Assembly: GCF_035599575.1 (NCBI RefSeq)
Contig: NZ_CP141179.1
Location: 3,633,001 to 3,697,000 of the forward strand
Length of the DNA: 64,000 nucleotides
Source of the DNA: Roseovarius sp. Pro17
GTDB lineage: Bacteria > Pseudomonadota > Alphaproteobacteria > Rhodobacterales > Rhodobacteraceae
Direction: 5' to 3'
In this document: positions 62,916 through 64,000 of the stretch, in pieces
How positions within the stretch are numbered: the stretch's first letter is position 1
Layout of the letters: every line of letters starts with the position of its first letter
Translations under genes and position numbers: made by a program
The notes under the pieces: model-generated
Told to the model about the DNA's origin: nothing
Seen by the model: only the letters and a program-made list of their open reading frames with translations
The model's database searches: none

Positions 62916-63818
62916 TTAGGTTCCAGTCGTCAGAACGCGACAAATCTCATCCAGCTGGTCTAGTGAATCGTAACTGATCGTGATCGCGCCATTTTCTGCG
63001 CCATCTTTGTGATCAACGGATACCTTCATCCCAAGATTCGCCGACAAGTCATCCTCAAGGGCCCGAGTATCAGCCGATTTTTCTGCAGTCTTTTGCCCAG
63101 CTTTTGAGGTTACGGCGCGGCGGTCAGCGCCAGCCTCAGATGCCTTGCGGACCAGCTTCTCGGTGTCACGCACTGACAGGTCACCGGAAATGACCTTTTT
63201 GGCCAAAGTCACGGGATCCTTGGCCGTAATTAAACTACGCGCATGACCGGCTGACAATTTGCCCTCTGTCACGAAATTCTGCACGATTTCAGGTAGTTGC
63301 ATCAATCTCATGGTATTCGCTATGTGACTGCGACTCTTACCCAATGCTTCGGCCAGCTTTTCCTGCGTATGCCCGAATTTCTGCATCAATTGAATGTATC
63401 CCGCCGCCTCCTCGACCGGGTTAAGATCGGCGCGCTGAATATTTTCGATGATGGCGACTTCGAGTACTTCGGTATCGTTCAGATCACGAACGATGACCGG
63501 GATCTGATGTAATCCCGCCTTCTGCGATGCGCGCCAGCGGCGTTCACCGGCGACGATTTCGTACCCATCCCCTTTACGACGTACAATGAGGGGTTGGATA
63601 ACTCCCTTTTCCTTAATGGACGCTGCCAGATCATCCAGTAGGTCAGAATCAAACCGGCGTCGGGGCTGGTCCGGGTTGGCAACGACCTGTTCGATCGGAA
63701 CCATATAATCGGGTTGCCGCGGCGTCGCGGGGTTTGCATCGGGACGATCATTCACATCCGCCATCAGCGCGGATAATCCACGCCCCAGCCCGCGTTGTCG
63801 TTGCACCTTGTCAGCCAT
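62916..63818 (-). CDS. parB: Chromosome partitioning protein ParB
   Basis: 300 residues. MADKVQRQRGLGRGLSAL is the usual N-terminal box I. PNPDQPRRRF-like NPDQPRRRFDSDLLDDLAASI, the CTPase motif GERRWRASQKAG, ENIQRADLNPVEEAAGY and the helix-turn-helix around LGKSRSHIANTMRLMQLP follow, then a C-terminal dimerisation domain. It binds parS and clamps DNA. The ATG at 63818 follows GGGAG; a TTG at 63839 is less likely. Stop is 3 bases from that of hemW. Confidence 0.96.
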   Translation of the reverse strand: MADKVQRQRGLGRGLSALMADVNDRPDANPATPRQPDYMVPIEQVVANPDQPRRRFDSDLLDDLAASIKEKGVIQPLIVRRKGDGYEIVAGERRWRASQKAGLHQIPVIVRDLNDTEVLEVAIIENIQRADLNPVEEAAGYIQLMQKFGHTQEKLAEALGKSRSHIANTMRLMQLPEIVQNFVTEGKLSAGHARSLITAKDPVTLAKKVISGDLSVRDTEKLVRKASEAGADRRAVTSKAGQKTAEKSADTRALEDDLSANLGMKVSVDHKDGAENGAITISYDSLDQLDEICRVLTTGT

Positions 63819-63835
63819 TGCATCGTCTCCCTGCG

Positions 63836-64000
63836 TCAAGCCGCCACAAGCGCTTGATTTTTCATCAGTTCCGTCGCAAGCGCCCGATAGGCTTCGGCGC
63901 CACGCGATTGCGGATCGTAGTCCAAAACAGACATCGAATAAGACGGCGCCTCACTAAGGCGCACGTTGCGTGGGATCAACGTCTTAAACACCAGATCACC
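63836..64000 (-). CDS. parA: Chromosome partitioning ATPase ParA, C-terminal fragment
   Basis: The last 54 residues are in the window: a segment reading LIPRNVRLSEAPSYSMSVL, then DPQSRGAEAYRALATELM and the end. This is the conserved ParA/Soj C-terminus, including SEAPSYxxxV. The gene continues beyond the right edge. The stop is 17 bases before parB, confirming a parAB operon. Confidence 0.92.
   Translation of the reverse strand, partial: GDLVFKTLIPRNVRLSEAPSYSMSVLDYDPQSRGAEAYRALATELMKNQALVAA

Noticed and set aside
1..64000. tRNA, rRNA, CRISPR array, prophage, IS element or defence island
   Set aside because: No tRNA-like T-arm motif, repeats with regular spacing, transposase or integrase was found. 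Composition looks uniform.

Overview
The window is ordinary chromosomal DNA of an alphaproteobacterium, most likely a marine Rhodobacteraceae (Roseobacter-group) species. The evidence is high GC, dense gene packing, the petP-petR regulator pair, tight kbl-tdh and dimethylglycine/sarcosine-type genes, two polyamine-type ABC importers, and the right-hand cluster parA-parB / hemW-rdgB-rph / hrcA-grpE / mutS, an origin-proximal arrangement familiar from this family. I see no rRNA, tRNA, CRISPR array, integrase, transposase or phage genes. Both ends cut through genes: accA on the left and parA on the right.

Layout. 1-8160: accA start; racemase-like, LysE exporter and Lrp regulator; zapE, clpS and rsmC-like methyltransferase; an SDR, hemF, an EEP-fold protein and a membrane protein. 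8161-13360: leuD and leuC with a small TUDOR-domain gene antisense between them, petR-petP, and ilvE with a strong terminator. 13380-22168: a polyamine/amino-acid type ABC importer operon (ATPase, binding protein, DUF1330 protein, two permeases, one with a very large periplasmic insertion), a class III aminotransferase, an Lrp regulator and a creatinase/ectoine-hydrolase-like M24 enzyme. 22165-24188: ktrAB potassium uptake. 24877-32491: putrescine-type locus (aminotransferase, GntR regulator, potFGHI, PuuB-like oxidase). 32495-34428: DMT transporter, msrA, msrB. 34581-42160: kbl, tdh, PEP-mutase-like enzyme and dimethylglycine-dehydrogenase-like protein in one tight run, preceded by a lone HyuA-like gene. 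42210-50567: queG, two GSTs, mtgA, a saccharopine (lysine) catabolic pair, a histidine phosphatase, pncB and an epimerase. 50687-64000: amn, HU, EamA transporter, maeB, mutS, grpE, hrcA, rph, rdgB, hemW, parB and parA.

How genes work together. The 24.9-32.5 kb locus reads as putrescine import followed by transamination or oxidation, with a GntR regulator. A near-identical 14-bp palindrome lies in front of both potF and the aminotransferase. The 13.4-22.2 kb locus has the same logic (importer + aminotransferase + hydrolase + Lrp) for a nitrogenous solute that cannot be read from sequence; ectoine-type compounds are the best guess. The 34.6-40.1 kb run joins threonine cleavage to glycine with N-methylglycine demethylation.

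I do not find a convincing undescribed defence or mobile system. The most interesting items are the shared GntR operator, the uncharacterised solute locus with its 556-residue permease and metal-ligand-less M24 enzyme, active-site-degenerate enzymes on both sides of hemF, the antisense gene inside leuCD, and a short repeated motif found just downstream of stop codons.
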